Below are positions 35,282-45,298 of a stretch of DNA of 64,000 bases, one piece after another. Every line of letters starts with the position of its first letter. The first letter of the stretch is position 1. The stretch covers positions 620,001 through 684,000 of the forward strand of contig CAWJEJ010000001.1 in NCBI GenBank assembly GCA_963841855.1, in the 5' to 3' direction. This DNA comes from CAXBBB01 sp963841855 (GTDB lineage Bacteria > Bacteroidota > Rhodothermia > Rhodothermales > BA12). The notes below the pieces were generated by a model that saw only the letters and a list, made by a program, of their open reading frames with translations, was not told the origin of the DNA and made no database searches. The translations under genes were made by a program, and so were the position numbers.

Positions 35282-36007
35282 ATGGCCTCCACAGCAACGG
35301 CACAGCTCGAAGTCGACGATCCGTCGACCGCCGTCGGCACGCACAGCGCCGCGCCCGACAAGCAGCCGCACCTCAAGTTCTACTTCGTTTCGTCCGAGCA
35401 GCAGTTCGATGCGGCGAAGATGGGCATGTGGCTCTTCCTCGTCACCGAGATCCTGCTCTTCTCGGGCATGTTCGTGGCGTACGCCGTATACAGGATGTCC
35501 TACCCCGAGGTGTTTCAGGTAGCGGCGCACGTGCTCGACCCGATGCTGGGCTTCGCTAACACGCTGGTTCTGCTCGGCTCATCCGTGACGGTGGCGCTGG
35601 GCATCAATGCGATCCAGCGGGGCGAGCGGCGCAAGATGGCGTGGTACCTCGTCGCGACGATCGCCCTTTCGGCCGTCTTTCTCACTGTCAAGTATGTCGA
35701 ATACACGGCCAAGTTCGACCATGGCATTTTCCCCGGCGCCGCTTTTGATCCGCACGGACCTGAGAAGTACGCCGCCCTCGCCATCCCCTATGCCAAGCAG
35801 TTCTTCTCGATCTACTTCGTCGCGACGGGCATCCACGCCTTCCACATCATCGCCGGAATGGGCGTATTCACGTGGCTCGCGATTCGGAGCTTCAGAGGCG
35901 CCTTCTCGGCCGACTACTACACACCGATCGAGTGCACTGGTCTCTACTGGCACATCGTCGACATCATCTGGATTTTCCTCTTCCCGCTCCTCTACCTCAT
36001 TCACTGA
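35282..36007 (+). CDS. coxC: cytochrome c oxidase subunit III
   Basis: A 241-residue membrane protein with about five helices, which belongs to the caa3 oxidase. Visible features are KMGMWLFLVTEILLFSGMFVAYAVYR, SSVTVALGINAIQRGERRKM, and YFVATGIHAFHIIAGMGVFTWLAIRSF, with conserved Glu and His, then YWHIVDIIWIFLFPLLYL at the end. The ATG at 35282 is preferred over a TTG 15 bases earlier. A REP-like repeat follows directly after the stop. Confidence 0.92.
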   Translation: MASTATAQLEVDDPSTAVGTHSAAPDKQPHLKFYFVSSEQQFDAAKMGMWLFLVTEILLFSGMFVAYAVYRMSYPEVFQVAAHVLDPMLGFANTLVLLGSSVTVALGINAIQRGERRKMAWYLVATIALSAVFLTVKYVEYTAKFDHGIFPGAAFDPHGPEKYAALAIPYAKQFFSIYFVATGIHAFHIIAGMGVFTWLAIRSFRGAFSADYYTPIECTGLYWHIVDIIWIFLFPLLYLIH

Positions 36008-36012
36008 CTACC

Positions 36013-36046
36013 TAGTCATTGCGAGGAGCGCCAGCGACGTGGCAAC
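36013..36046 (+). repeat. REP-like repeat copy 2, in cox operon
   Basis: TAGTCATTGCGAGGAGCGCC then AGCGACGTGGCAAC, six bases after the coxC stop and about 40 bases before coxD. Same family as the copies at 14981, 58346 and 62508 (reversed). The core TCATTGCGAG...GCGACGTGGCAA matches a repeat type common across bacteria. Confidence 0.7.
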
Positions 36047-36086
36047 CCCGAGAGGCAGCAGAGAGACGTAATCGACACCTGATTTC

Positions 36087-36683
36087 ATGACACACGATAG
36101 CGCCAAAGCAACGGCAGGCGGACAGGCAGGCAGCCACCATGGACACTACATCGTGCCCGTCAAGAAGCTGATGATCATTTTTGCGTGGCTCGTCGCGCTG
36201 ACGGCGCTCACCGTGGCGACAGGCACGGCTGACTTCGGACCGCTCAACTTCATTCACGTGCCGCTGGCGCTGCTGATCGCAGGCGTCAAGGTGTATCTCG
36301 TCGCGTCGGTTTTCATGGGCTTGAAGCACGATAACCGCGTCAACTCGCTGGCGTTGGCGCTGGGCTTCATGTTCGTGCTCATCTTCCTGACGTTCACGCT
36401 GATCGACGTGCGTAACCGAGGCGACTTGTCCAACGTCGATCCGCTGTCGATGAACACGTACGAGGCTTATGCCATCGAAGACAGCATCCGCAACTCGCAG
36501 ATCGGCCCCCTACAGGTAGCTCCGGCCGACTACGCGATCGTGGGTGAAGGCGCCGCGGTCGACACATCAGTCGTCAACGACAACCGCGCTGATGCTCCCC
36601 CGCCCGACGCGACGATGGCGACGGACGAGCCGGACATTGACGAGGAGCCGGGACAGTCCGAGCCTACCGGCGACGTACGCTGA
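36087..36683 (+). CDS. coxD: cytochrome c oxidase subunit IV family protein
   Basis: A 198-residue protein whose first half is the three-helix subunit IV fold: KKLMIIFAWLVALTALTVATG, FIHVPLALLIAGVKVYLVASVFMGLKHD and NSLALALGFMFVLIFLTFTLIDV. The second half (residues 115-198) is an acidic, Pro-rich tail with no family match, longer than in most relatives. It should sit at the edge of the caa3 complex and aid its stability. Gene order (coxC-coxD) supports the assignment. Confidence 0.85.
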   Translation: MTHDSAKATAGGQAGSHHGHYIVPVKKLMIIFAWLVALTALTVATGTADFGPLNFIHVPLALLIAGVKVYLVASVFMGLKHDNRVNSLALALGFMFVLIFLTFTLIDVRNRGDLSNVDPLSMNTYEAYAIEDSIRNSQIGPLQVAPADYAIVGEGAAVDTSVVNDNRADAPPPDATMATDEPDIDEEPGQSEPTGDVR

Positions 36684-36695
36684 CCGGAACGAGCC

Positions 36696-37004
36696 ATGTC
36701 GAGTACACTAGCGATCATCACGCTTTTCTTCCCCCTGTTCTTCGTGTTACTGGTGTGGGCGAGCGTTACGGCGTGGCGCATTCTCAAGGACGAACCCGCT
36801 CCCCTCGTGCTTAGCGATGGCGAACCCGAAGCGCGAGCGAATATGAGGTATCAGGGACGCCCTATGCGTGTCGGGGCGAGAGAAATCCGCGATGACCTGC
36901 GCTACCACGCGCGCCGCTCGACTGCCGTCACCTATGACTCGTCGGCTCCCGATCATGCGTTTCCAGAAGCATGGTGGGACGACATCTGCGCACGCTGCAA
37001 CTAA
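36696..37004 (+). CDS. small membrane protein downstream of coxD
   Basis: A 102-residue protein with one N-terminal helix (LAIITLFFPLFFVLLVWASVTAW) and a basic, soluble C-terminal part with two Cys at the end (WWDDICARCN). No family is recognised. It begins 12 nt after coxD and ends 7 nt before metF. A small subunit or assembly factor of the oxidase is possible but unsupported beyond position. Confidence 0.6.
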   Translation: MSSTLAIITLFFPLFFVLLVWASVTAWRILKDEPAPLVLSDGEPEARANMRYQGRPMRVGAREIRDDLRYHARRSTAVTYDSSAPDHAFPEAWWDDICARCN

Positions 37005-37011
37005 TTGACGC

Positions 37012-37968
37012 ATGACAGTTGTCGAGCAAATAGATCAGGCCACCGATCCGCTGATCTCGTACGAAGTGATCCCTCCCAAACGAGGAGCCAAAATCGCAGA
37101 CGTACTCAGCGTCATCGAGGAGCTAGCCCCGTTCGAGCCACCCTTCATCGACGTGACGAGTCACGCAGCGCAGATTTACTATGATGAAAAGTCCGACGGT
37201 ACGATCAGGCGCCACGTTCGGCGAAAGCGGCCCGGCACGTTGGGCCTATGTGCAGCCATCAAAAGCCGGTTCGGGATAGAGGCCGTTCCTCACTTGCTGT
37301 GTACCGGCTTCACGCGCGAGGAAACCGAAGATGCGCTGATCGAACTCAACTTTCTGGGCATCCGCAACGTCATGGCTCTGCGCGGCGATGAAACGCCCGT
37401 GGCTCAGCGCGAAAAGCCCGACCGGACGCGCAACACTTGCGCAGCCGATCTGGTTGGCCAAATAGCAGCCATGAACCGAGGCGACTACTTGGAGGATATG
37501 CTCGATTCCGATCCGACCGAGTTCTGCGTGGGCGTGGCGGGCTATCCGGAAAAGCATTTTGCAGCGCCCAATGCGTCTTGGTGCGTGTCGAGTCTCAAAG
37601 AGAAAATCGACGCTGGAGCGCAATACGTGGTCACGCAGATGTTTTTCGACACGCAGCACTACGTCGATTATGTGGCGCGCTGCCGAGCGATGGGAATCAC
37701 CGTTCCGATCATTCCGGGCCTCAAAATCCTGACGAGCAAGCGGCAACTCACGTCACTGCCCAAGGCGTTCTACATTGATCTGCCAGAAGAACTGGTCGAT
37801 CGCATCAATAGTGCTCAGCCAGACCAAGTCGCCGACGTAGGCGTCGATTGGGCGATCAAGCAGAGCCGCGAATTGCTCGAAGCCGGAGCGCCGGGCCTGC
37901 ACTTCTACATCATGCAGCGCGCGGACAGAGTCAAACGCGTCGTCGAGTCGATCCGGCAGATGGCGTAG
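37012..37968 (+). CDS. metF: methylenetetrahydrofolate reductase
   Basis: A 318-residue FAD-dependent TIM-barrel enzyme that reduces 5,10-methylene-THF to 5-methyl-THF for methionine synthesis. Visible signs are ISYEVIPPKRGAKI at the start, PPFIDVTSHAA, the substrate region LNFLGIRNVMALRGDETP, and the later GAQYVVTQMFFDTQHYVDYV and ITVPIIPGLKILTSKRQL, all typical MetF motifs. It follows the small membrane protein by 7 nt, so it may be read from the cox transcript although its role is unrelated. Confidence 0.93.
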   Translation: MTVVEQIDQATDPLISYEVIPPKRGAKIADVLSVIEELAPFEPPFIDVTSHAAQIYYDEKSDGTIRRHVRRKRPGTLGLCAAIKSRFGIEAVPHLLCTGFTREETEDALIELNFLGIRNVMALRGDETPVAQREKPDRTRNTCAADLVGQIAAMNRGDYLEDMLDSDPTEFCVGVAGYPEKHFAAPNASWCVSSLKEKIDAGAQYVVTQMFFDTQHYVDYVARCRAMGITVPIIPGLKILTSKRQLTSLPKAFYIDLPEELVDRINSAQPDQVADVGVDWAIKQSRELLEAGAPGLHFYIMQRADRVKRVVESIRQMA

Positions 37969-38057
37969 CGGCTGCGTCGCTCGCTGTCGCAGTTCGTGGC
38001 TTCCCTCTGACTCTTAGAGCACGGCCCTACTGACGGAGGCTTCTCCCTCCCACCGAC

Positions 38058-39782
38058 ATGACAGACTCTGCATCCGAACAGGCTTTCGCGAACCGAGCCC
38101 ACGCGCGAGCGCTCATTCAGTCGCTCGTCGACTCGGACGTGCGGTATGCCGTCTGCTCGCCCGGGTCGCGGTCGACAGCGCTGGCGATGGCGGCCTTCGA
38201 GTGCCCCGATCTCGACGTGACCGTCCACTGGGACGAGCGAGGGGCAGCGTTCTTCGCTCTGGGCATAGGCCGATCTGTCGGTACTCCCTGCGCGTGGATC
38301 ACGACGAGCGGAACGGCCGTCGCCAACGGAATGCCAGCCGCCGTCGAAGCGGACGCCGACGACGTGCCGCTTCTGCTCCTGACTGCCGATCGTCCGCCCG
38401 AGTTGCGGCAAACCGGGGCAAATCAGACGATTCATCAGCCTGGATTTTTCGACCGCGTTGCTAGGTGGAGCGCCGACCTTCCCACTCCTCACGCCGACGC
38501 CGACCCGAGAGGCTGGGCTACGTCGGGCGCGCAAGCCGTCTACCGAGCGCAGCATCCGCACGCCGGACCGGTCCACCTCAACGCTCCATTTCGCAAACCG
38601 CTCTGGGCTCCCCCTGGCGCATCTCCTGCCGAACAGCAGCCAAGCACGCCGCGCCACGCTTTCTCCGCATCTGCCGCTCCGGTCCAGCGGTTAGTTCGAG
38701 CGCTGGAAGACGTCGAACGAGGCATCATAGTCGCGGGCCGGCTTACCTCGGTCGCCCAGGCTGACGCTGCCTACCGACTGGGAGATCGGCTAGGCTGGCC
38801 CGTACTAGCCGACATCGGGTCGCAGGGAAGATTGGGAGACGAGCGAGCGATGCACCATGACCTGGCGTTGGCATCAGCAGATTTCGCCGATGCGCACCGC
38901 CCCGATGCCGTTCTTCTCGTGGGCGGTATGCCGGTATCTGGCCGGGTGCTGCGGTTTTTGGAGTCGAGTAGCCCGCGTATGTGGGCAAGCTTACGATCGG
39001 GGCCCAACCGCATCGATCCGTATCACCGCGCCACCGACGTTCTAGTTGGCGATGTGGTGCTCACGTTGGACGCCGCCAGAAGAGCTATAACCGCGCGAGA
39101 GCCGACCCGGTGGCTAGGCAACTGGAAGAGGGCGTCAGAAGCGGCGTGGCAGGCTATCCGTTCACAGCTAAGCGGCGACGCGATGTCCGAGCCTGGTTTG
39201 GCGTATCAGTTGTCTCGCCTGCTTCCTCCGGACGACCCATTCGTCGTCGCCGCATCGATGCCGATTCGGGACGTCGACACCTTTGCCGCTGCCGATGGAC
39301 CGCGCGTACCGGTGTTCGCCAACCGAGGCGCTAGCGGGATCGACGGAACGGTCGCGACGGCCGCCGGGATCGCGCATGCATCGGGACGAGGTGCGACGCT
39401 GCTGATAGGCGATCTGGCACTGCTACACGACCTCAACAGCCTAGCTCTACTAAGGGCGCTGTCTCACCGAGTCGTCGTGGTCGTCGTGAACAACGATGGC
39501 GGGGGCATTTTCGGCCAGTTGCCTATCGCCGCGTTCGGAGCCGAGCAGCACGCCGATCCATTCGAGCGCCTCTTTGGCACGCCGCATGGAATGACGTTCG
39601 AGTCGGCGGCGCGGCAGTTCGGGCTGACGTACACCAGTGCCGATTCGCTCTCCTCGTTTGGCGACGCGTATGCGGCGGCTGTTGAGCGGCGCACTTCGTC
39701 GCTCATCGAAGTGCGCACCGACCGCACCGACGGAGCGCGCGCGCGGTTGATGGCCGACGCGCGAAGAGCAGTCGACGCGTAA
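38058..39782 (+). CDS. menD: SEPHCHC synthase (MenD) of menaquinone synthesis
   Basis: A 574-residue thiamin-diphosphate enzyme that joins isochorismate and 2-oxoglutarate. The N-terminal Pyr domain has YAVCSPGSRSTALAMAAFE, HWDERGAAFFALGIGRSVG and ITTSGTAVANGMPAAVEA; the C-terminal PP domain has NRGASGIDGTVATAAGIA and the cofactor motif GDLALLHDLNSL ... VVVNNDGGGIFGQLP. Residues QTGANQTIHQPGFF are also MenD-like. Product use fits the ACIII operon nearby, which oxidises menaquinol. It starts 89 nt after metF. Confidence 0.95.
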   Translation: MTDSASEQAFANRAHARALIQSLVDSDVRYAVCSPGSRSTALAMAAFECPDLDVTVHWDERGAAFFALGIGRSVGTPCAWITTSGTAVANGMPAAVEADADDVPLLLLTADRPPELRQTGANQTIHQPGFFDRVARWSADLPTPHADADPRGWATSGAQAVYRAQHPHAGPVHLNAPFRKPLWAPPGASPAEQQPSTPRHAFSASAAPVQRLVRALEDVERGIIVAGRLTSVAQADAAYRLGDRLGWPVLADIGSQGRLGDERAMHHDLALASADFADAHRPDAVLLVGGMPVSGRVLRFLESSSPRMWASLRSGPNRIDPYHRATDVLVGDVVLTLDAARRAITAREPTRWLGNWKRASEAAWQAIRSQLSGDAMSEPGLAYQLSRLLPPDDPFVVAASMPIRDVDTFAAADGPRVPVFANRGASGIDGTVATAAGIAHASGRGATLLIGDLALLHDLNSLALLRALSHRVVVVVVNNDGGGIFGQLPIAAFGAEQHADPFERLFGTPHGMTFESAARQFGLTYTSADSLSSFGDAYAAAVERRTSSLIEVRTDRTDGARARLMADARRAVDA

Positions 39783-40040
39783 GACGCAGCAAGGCAGAGG
39801 TGAACTCGCTGCATCTGGACTACGCCGCATCGACATTCGATTCAGATAACCTCTAGCGACGCGCCTGCCCATACTTGCATCGCCGGGGGCATGAATCCGA
39901 TCTGCATCGGGGACCGCACCAGTCCTTACGCTCTGCCGCCTCTCTTCACTGATTGTCGGCGCAGCCTGAGCGGTGTTAAGTCCGGCGAGTGGGGGACGAT
40001 AACCAGAGCGCTCTCCTCTCCACTTGAGATTCCGTCTCCG

Positions 40041-42197
40041 ATGCTCGGCTTCACCACTGCTCGTGCCACACAGGCACCTCCGTCCAAGCCCGCAGATCCG
40101 GCGGTTGCTCTACCATCCGAGGCTGCCTCGCTGCTGACAGCGATTCACCGCTCGCAAGCTGTGATCGAGTTCGATCTGGACGGCGTCATTTTGACGGCCA
40201 ACGACAACTTTCTACGAGCGCTCGGCTACTCGCTGCATGAGATCGAAGGCAAACACCACCGCATCTTCTGCGATCCGGAGTACGTCGCCTCTTCGGACTA
40301 CCGCACGTTCTGGCAGCGCCTGCGCGGTGGCGAGTTCGACTCGGGCGAGTACAGGCGCGTCGCTTCGGACGGGCGTCACGTATGGATTCAGGCCACCTAC
40401 AATCCGGTCTTCGACGAGGACGGCCGAGTGGTAAAGGTCGTCAAGTTCGCTGCCGACATCACCGAAGCCAGGCAGATAGCGGCCGAGTACGAGGGCAAAG
40501 TCGCGGCGATCGACCGGGCGCAAGGCGTAGTCGAGTTCGACCTCGACGGTACGATCCGGACGGCCAACGACAACTTTCTCTCGATCGTCGGTTACGCACT
40601 AGCCGAGGTGAAGGGCAAGCATCACCGCATGCTTTGCGCGCCCGACTACGCGGCATCCTCCCAATACCACGCCTTCTGGCAGCATCTGAGCGAGGGGCAG
40701 TTTCACTCGGACGAGTTCAAGCGCATCGGGAAGGACGGCCGGGAAATCTGGATCCAGGCGACCTACAACCCCATTTTCGACGCGAATGGCTCGCCCGTAA
40801 AGGTGGTAAAATTTGCGACAGACGTGACCGATGCCAAGCGGCGCAACGCAGAATATCAGGCCAAAGTCACCGCGATCGACCGAGCTCAGGCGGTCATCGA
40901 GTTCGACCTCGACGGCACGATACGGACGGCCAACGACAACTTTCTCTCGGCGCTGGGCTACACGCTCGGCGAGGTGAAGGGGAAGCACCACCGCATGTTT
41001 TGCACATCGGACTTTGCGCAGTCGCACGCGTACCGCGAGTTTTGGGAGCACCTGCGCAGCGGCCAGTTCCACCAGGGCGAGTATCCACGCGTGCGCGAGG
41101 ACGGCTCGACGGCGTGGATTCAGGCGACGTACAACCCGGTTTTCGACGCCGAAGGCCGACCGAGCTACGTCGTCAAGTTCGCCACCGACATCACCAAGGA
41201 GATTGAGCAGCGCGACCAGTTTCACCTGCTCTCGCTCGTCGCCAATGAGACCGACAACAGCGTCATCATTACCGACGCGCGCGGCCAAATCGAATACGTC
41301 AACCCTGGCTTCGAGCGCTTGACGGGGTATGCAGCCAGTGAAGCGAAGGGCAAGAAGCCGGGCGATATCCTGCAGGGCAAGCACACGTCACCCGAAACCA
41401 AAGCGCGCATCCGAGCCAAACTCGACGCCCAGCAGCCGTTCTACGAGGAGATTCTCAACTACGACCGCAGCGGCAACTCGTACTGGATTTCCCTGGCCAT
41501 CAACCCCGTCTTCGACGACCGAGGCGGGTTGCAGCGTTTCATTTCGATCCAGACCAACATCACCGAGGTTAAGTCGCAGGCCATAGAGATCAACGCTCGG
41601 CTGGAGGCCATCAGCCACACCAACGCCGTGATGGAGTGGGACGCGAGCGGTCAGCTTACCTACGTCAACGCGTTCCTGTGCACTCTGGCCGACTACGCCA
41701 ATCCGGAAAGCGTCATCGCGAGCGCGCGGTCTCTGGAGAGTTACCTCAGCGCAGAGGCCAAGCAGAAATACCGCAGAGGCGAGTCTTTCCAGACTGACTT
41801 GCACTTCCTAACGTCTGCGGACGATCACTTTCTGCTGTCGTCCACTATCACCCCCGTATTCGATGCCGAAGGACACCTCGTCAAAACGCTGGTCTTGGGA
41901 ACGGACACTTCTCAGCGGATAGCCATCGTCAGGCAGACGCGCGACGCGATGTCCGATCTGCTAGAGCGCATAACTGGCATCGTCGGCTCGATCAACGACA
42001 TCAGCAGGCAGACCAACCTGCTCTCGCTCAACGCGGCCATCGAAGCGGCGAGGGCCGGAGAGCATGGGCGGGGTTTCGCCGTCGTCGCCGATGAGGTGCG
42101 CAAGCTTTCAGGCCGTGCGAGCGCGTCGGCGGGCCAGATCGGTGAACTGACGCGCGAGGTGGGAGCGCAGATCGAGCAGTTGAGCGCGCAGATGTAG
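40041..42197 (+). CDS. soluble multi-PAS methyl-accepting chemotaxis protein
   Basis: A 718-residue receptor with no membrane helix. Three near-identical PAS modules occupy roughly residues 32-145, 155-270 and 275-390 (each FDLDGxIxTANDNFLxxxGY ... GKHHRxxC ... WIQATYNPxFD). A fourth PAS (VIITDARGQIEYVNPGFERLTGYAASEAKGKKPGD) and a degenerate fifth (NAVMEWDASGQL) follow. The C-terminal 90 residues hold a very short signalling hairpin (QTNLLSLNAAIEAARAGEHGRGFAVVADEV) without long methylation helices. Start ATG 40041 is preferred; an ATG at 39891 would add 50 unlike residues. It is convergent with the rhodopsin gene, ending 60 nt apart; no che genes are nearby. Confidence 0.85.
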   Translation: MLGFTTARATQAPPSKPADPAVALPSEAASLLTAIHRSQAVIEFDLDGVILTANDNFLRALGYSLHEIEGKHHRIFCDPEYVASSDYRTFWQRLRGGEFDSGEYRRVASDGRHVWIQATYNPVFDEDGRVVKVVKFAADITEARQIAAEYEGKVAAIDRAQGVVEFDLDGTIRTANDNFLSIVGYALAEVKGKHHRMLCAPDYAASSQYHAFWQHLSEGQFHSDEFKRIGKDGREIWIQATYNPIFDANGSPVKVVKFATDVTDAKRRNAEYQAKVTAIDRAQAVIEFDLDGTIRTANDNFLSALGYTLGEVKGKHHRMFCTSDFAQSHAYREFWEHLRSGQFHQGEYPRVREDGSTAWIQATYNPVFDAEGRPSYVVKFATDITKEIEQRDQFHLLSLVANETDNSVIITDARGQIEYVNPGFERLTGYAASEAKGKKPGDILQGKHTSPETKARIRAKLDAQQPFYEEILNYDRSGNSYWISLAINPVFDDRGGLQRFISIQTNITEVKSQAIEINARLEAISHTNAVMEWDASGQLTYVNAFLCTLADYANPESVIASARSLESYLSAEAKQKYRRGESFQTDLHFLTSADDHFLLSSTITPVFDAEGHLVKTLVLGTDTSQRIAIVRQTRDAMSDLLERITGIVGSINDISRQTNLLSLNAAIEAARAGEHGRGFAVVADEVRKLSGRASASAGQIGELTREVGAQIEQLSAQM

Positions 42198-42208
42198 CAC
42201 GCTCTCAG

Positions 42209-42249
42209 GCTGCCTAGGGCAGCGCTGGGTCAGAGCAGGACAACTGCTC
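42209..42249. terminator. pair of hairpins between convergent genes
   Basis: GCTGCC-TAG-GGCAGC (42209-42223) and GAGCAG-GACAA-CTGCTC (42233-42249) lie in the 60-nt gap between the PAS receptor and the rhodopsin gene. Neither has a clear T-run, but in this position they may terminate transcription from both sides. Confidence 0.4.
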
Positions 42250-42256
42250 CCCTCGT

Positions 42257-42970
42257 TCACGCGGAAGCTACCTGGGCGAAGGATGCGCGCGAGTCGTCCA
42301 TCTTTCGCAGCAGACCCAGATCGACGATGCTGAATCCGACCTTGGAGAAGACGGGCAGCAACACGAACAGGACCGTGTCTACGCTCTGACTGACGACACC
42401 CAAACCGGACGGTCCCAAGATCCACGTGAGCGGATAGCCGATCCAAAAGATCGCGAGATAGGCAGCCACGATGCCGTAGATGCGCGATACTTCGCCGTTG
42501 TGGCGGGCCACATGTCGCAGCGGTCCGAAGACGACGTAGAAGATCAAAATCAGCGCGGCGACGCCGATAAAGTAGAAGACGAAACGCGTCGCCCCGGTCG
42601 ACAGATCGCCGATCAGCCCGCACAGGATCATGACGACATCGGCGCAGACGAGCGTGACCAGCGTCGGTACGTGCGGGCGTTTAGCGGTGTGCGTCGTGGC
42701 TGTCATCCAGAGTGCGACGAGTAGCAGCGGCGTCGTCACGATCCAGTCGGCGTAGCGCGCCCAGTACGTCGTCTGCCCGGCGACTTCGACCGTGCCCAGG
42801 CCCATCGCCATCGCGAGGTAAGCCAAGCCCGACCAGACTGGGATGAACGTCGCCACCAGATACTCCCACTTGGGCACGCCACGCGGGTTTTGCATCCAGG
42901 CGACGAAGAGGAGCGCGCCTGCCGCCATGCAGCCGACGTAGACGAAGTGAAGGGTTGTGCTGAGATCCAT
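42257..42970 (-). CDS. Anabaena-sensory-rhodopsin-like microbial rhodopsin (xenorhodopsin group)
   Basis: A 237-residue seven-helix retinal protein. The helix C motif is RYADWIVTTPLLLVALW, giving Arg72, Asp75 (counter-ion), Thr79 and Ala86. Helix G is LLPVFSKVGFSIVDLGLLRK, giving retinal Lys210, with Pro206 where pumps have the second counter-ion Asp, and Asp217. These positions, plus Glu36 and the segment NPRGVPKWEYLVATFIPVWSG, agree with my memory of Anabaena sensory rhodopsin, where position 86 is Ser. The long C-terminal tail of that protein is missing. ATG 42970 begins right before helix A. A photosensor is likelier than an outward pump; inward proton transport, as in NsXeR, is possible. 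Confidence 0.88.
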   Translation of the reverse strand: MDLSTTLHFVYVGCMAAGALLFVAWMQNPRGVPKWEYLVATFIPVWSGLAYLAMAMGLGTVEVAGQTTYWARYADWIVTTPLLLVALWMTATTHTAKRPHVPTLVTLVCADVVMILCGLIGDLSTGATRFVFYFIGVAALILIFYVVFGPLRHVARHNGEVSRIYGIVAAYLAIFWIGYPLTWILGPSGLGVVSQSVDTVLFVLLPVFSKVGFSIVDLGLLRKMDDSRASFAQVASA

Positions 42971-43119
42971 CGGTGGGTGGTGGTGAGGAGGGCAGTGAGA
43001 CGTCGGAAGACGCGCGCGCGATTCCAACGTCAAAAGGGCGACGAGAAAGGTACCAAACGCAAAACGCCCTCACCGAGATCAATCACAGCGGAGGCTCAAA
43101 GCGAGGTGTCGAACGACAC

Positions 43120-43521
43120 CTAGACGCCGCCCATCGACACGCGCAAGCGGTTGCGGGCGCGGACGAGTTCGGCTTCCGCAGCTTCGCGTTCTTTCGCATT
43201 GCTGGTTGCGGCCAAGCGCTCGCGGGCCGACTGCTCTGCGGCCCTAGCGCGTTCGGCGTCGATGGCGTCGGCGGGTTCGGTCGTCTCAGCGAGAACGGTC
43301 ACCTTGTTATCTAGCACTTCCAAGAAGCCGCCGCTCGTCGCGTAGACGAGGTTTCCGCCGTCAGCCGTGCGCAGCGTCAGCGGCCCGACCGTAAAGGCGG
43401 CGATCATCGGCGCGTGGCCCGTGCGGACTTCGAACGATCCCTGCACGCCCGGCGCCCGAATGCCGACGGCTTCTCCAGCAAACACCTTGCGGTCCGGGGC
43501 GACGATTTCGACGTAGAGCAT
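43120..43521 (-). CDS. atpC: F1 ATP synthase epsilon subunit
   Basis: A 133-residue subunit of the central stalk. The N-terminal beta sandwich is seen in LYVEIVAPDRKVFAGEAVGIRAPG and GSFEVRTGHAPMIAAFTVGPLTLR; the C-terminal helices contain DAERARAAEQSARERLAATSNAKE. It regulates and couples the rotor. In many Bacteroidota-type genomes atpD and atpC stand apart from the rest of the operon, as here. It lies 178 nt after atpD, separated by a large inverted repeat. Confidence 0.92.
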   Translation of the reverse strand: MLYVEIVAPDRKVFAGEAVGIRAPGVQGSFEVRTGHAPMIAAFTVGPLTLRTADGGNLVYATSGGFLEVLDNKVTVLAETTEPADAIDAERARAAEQSARERLAATSNAKEREAAEAELVRARNRLRVSMGGV

Positions 43522-43593
43522 AGCGATGGAGTCTTAGTGGGGCACAGTGTGCTTACTTGATAGCACCCGAAGAATGCTTGATATCCTTTTCCT

Positions 43594-43665
43594 CGTCATC
43601 CTGAGCCACGTTGAAGGATCTCCTTCGGTAGAGAATAGAGATCCTTCGACAAGCTCAGGATGACG
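43594..43665. repeat. 72-nt imperfect inverted repeat between atpD and atpC
   Basis: CGTCATCCTGAGC at 43594-43606 pairs with GCTCAGGATGACG at 43653-43665, and GAAGGATCTC near 43612 pairs with GAGATCCTTC near 43638. The arms are each about 29 nt with a few mismatches around a short loop. It matches a known type of dispersed repeat (TCATCCTGAGC...GTCGAAGGATCT). In the transcript it would fold into a long hairpin between the two cistrons. Confidence 0.85.
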
Positions 43666-43699
43666 GTGGGAAGAGCACGGCGCTGACTATCGAAGAGTG

Positions 43700-45214
<1,515 letters not shown>

Positions 45215-45298
45215 GCTCTTAGAAACGGGTACGAGGATCGAACGAGGGCCGAGCAGCGCCCGGCGAAGAGAGGAAAAGGTACCGCCCCACGCGCGCTG

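Noticed and set aside
40140..41210. PAS repeats as LOV photoreceptor domains
   Set aside because: The LOV signature around the reactive Cys (NCRFLQ) is absent; GKHHR followed by Cys does not match it.
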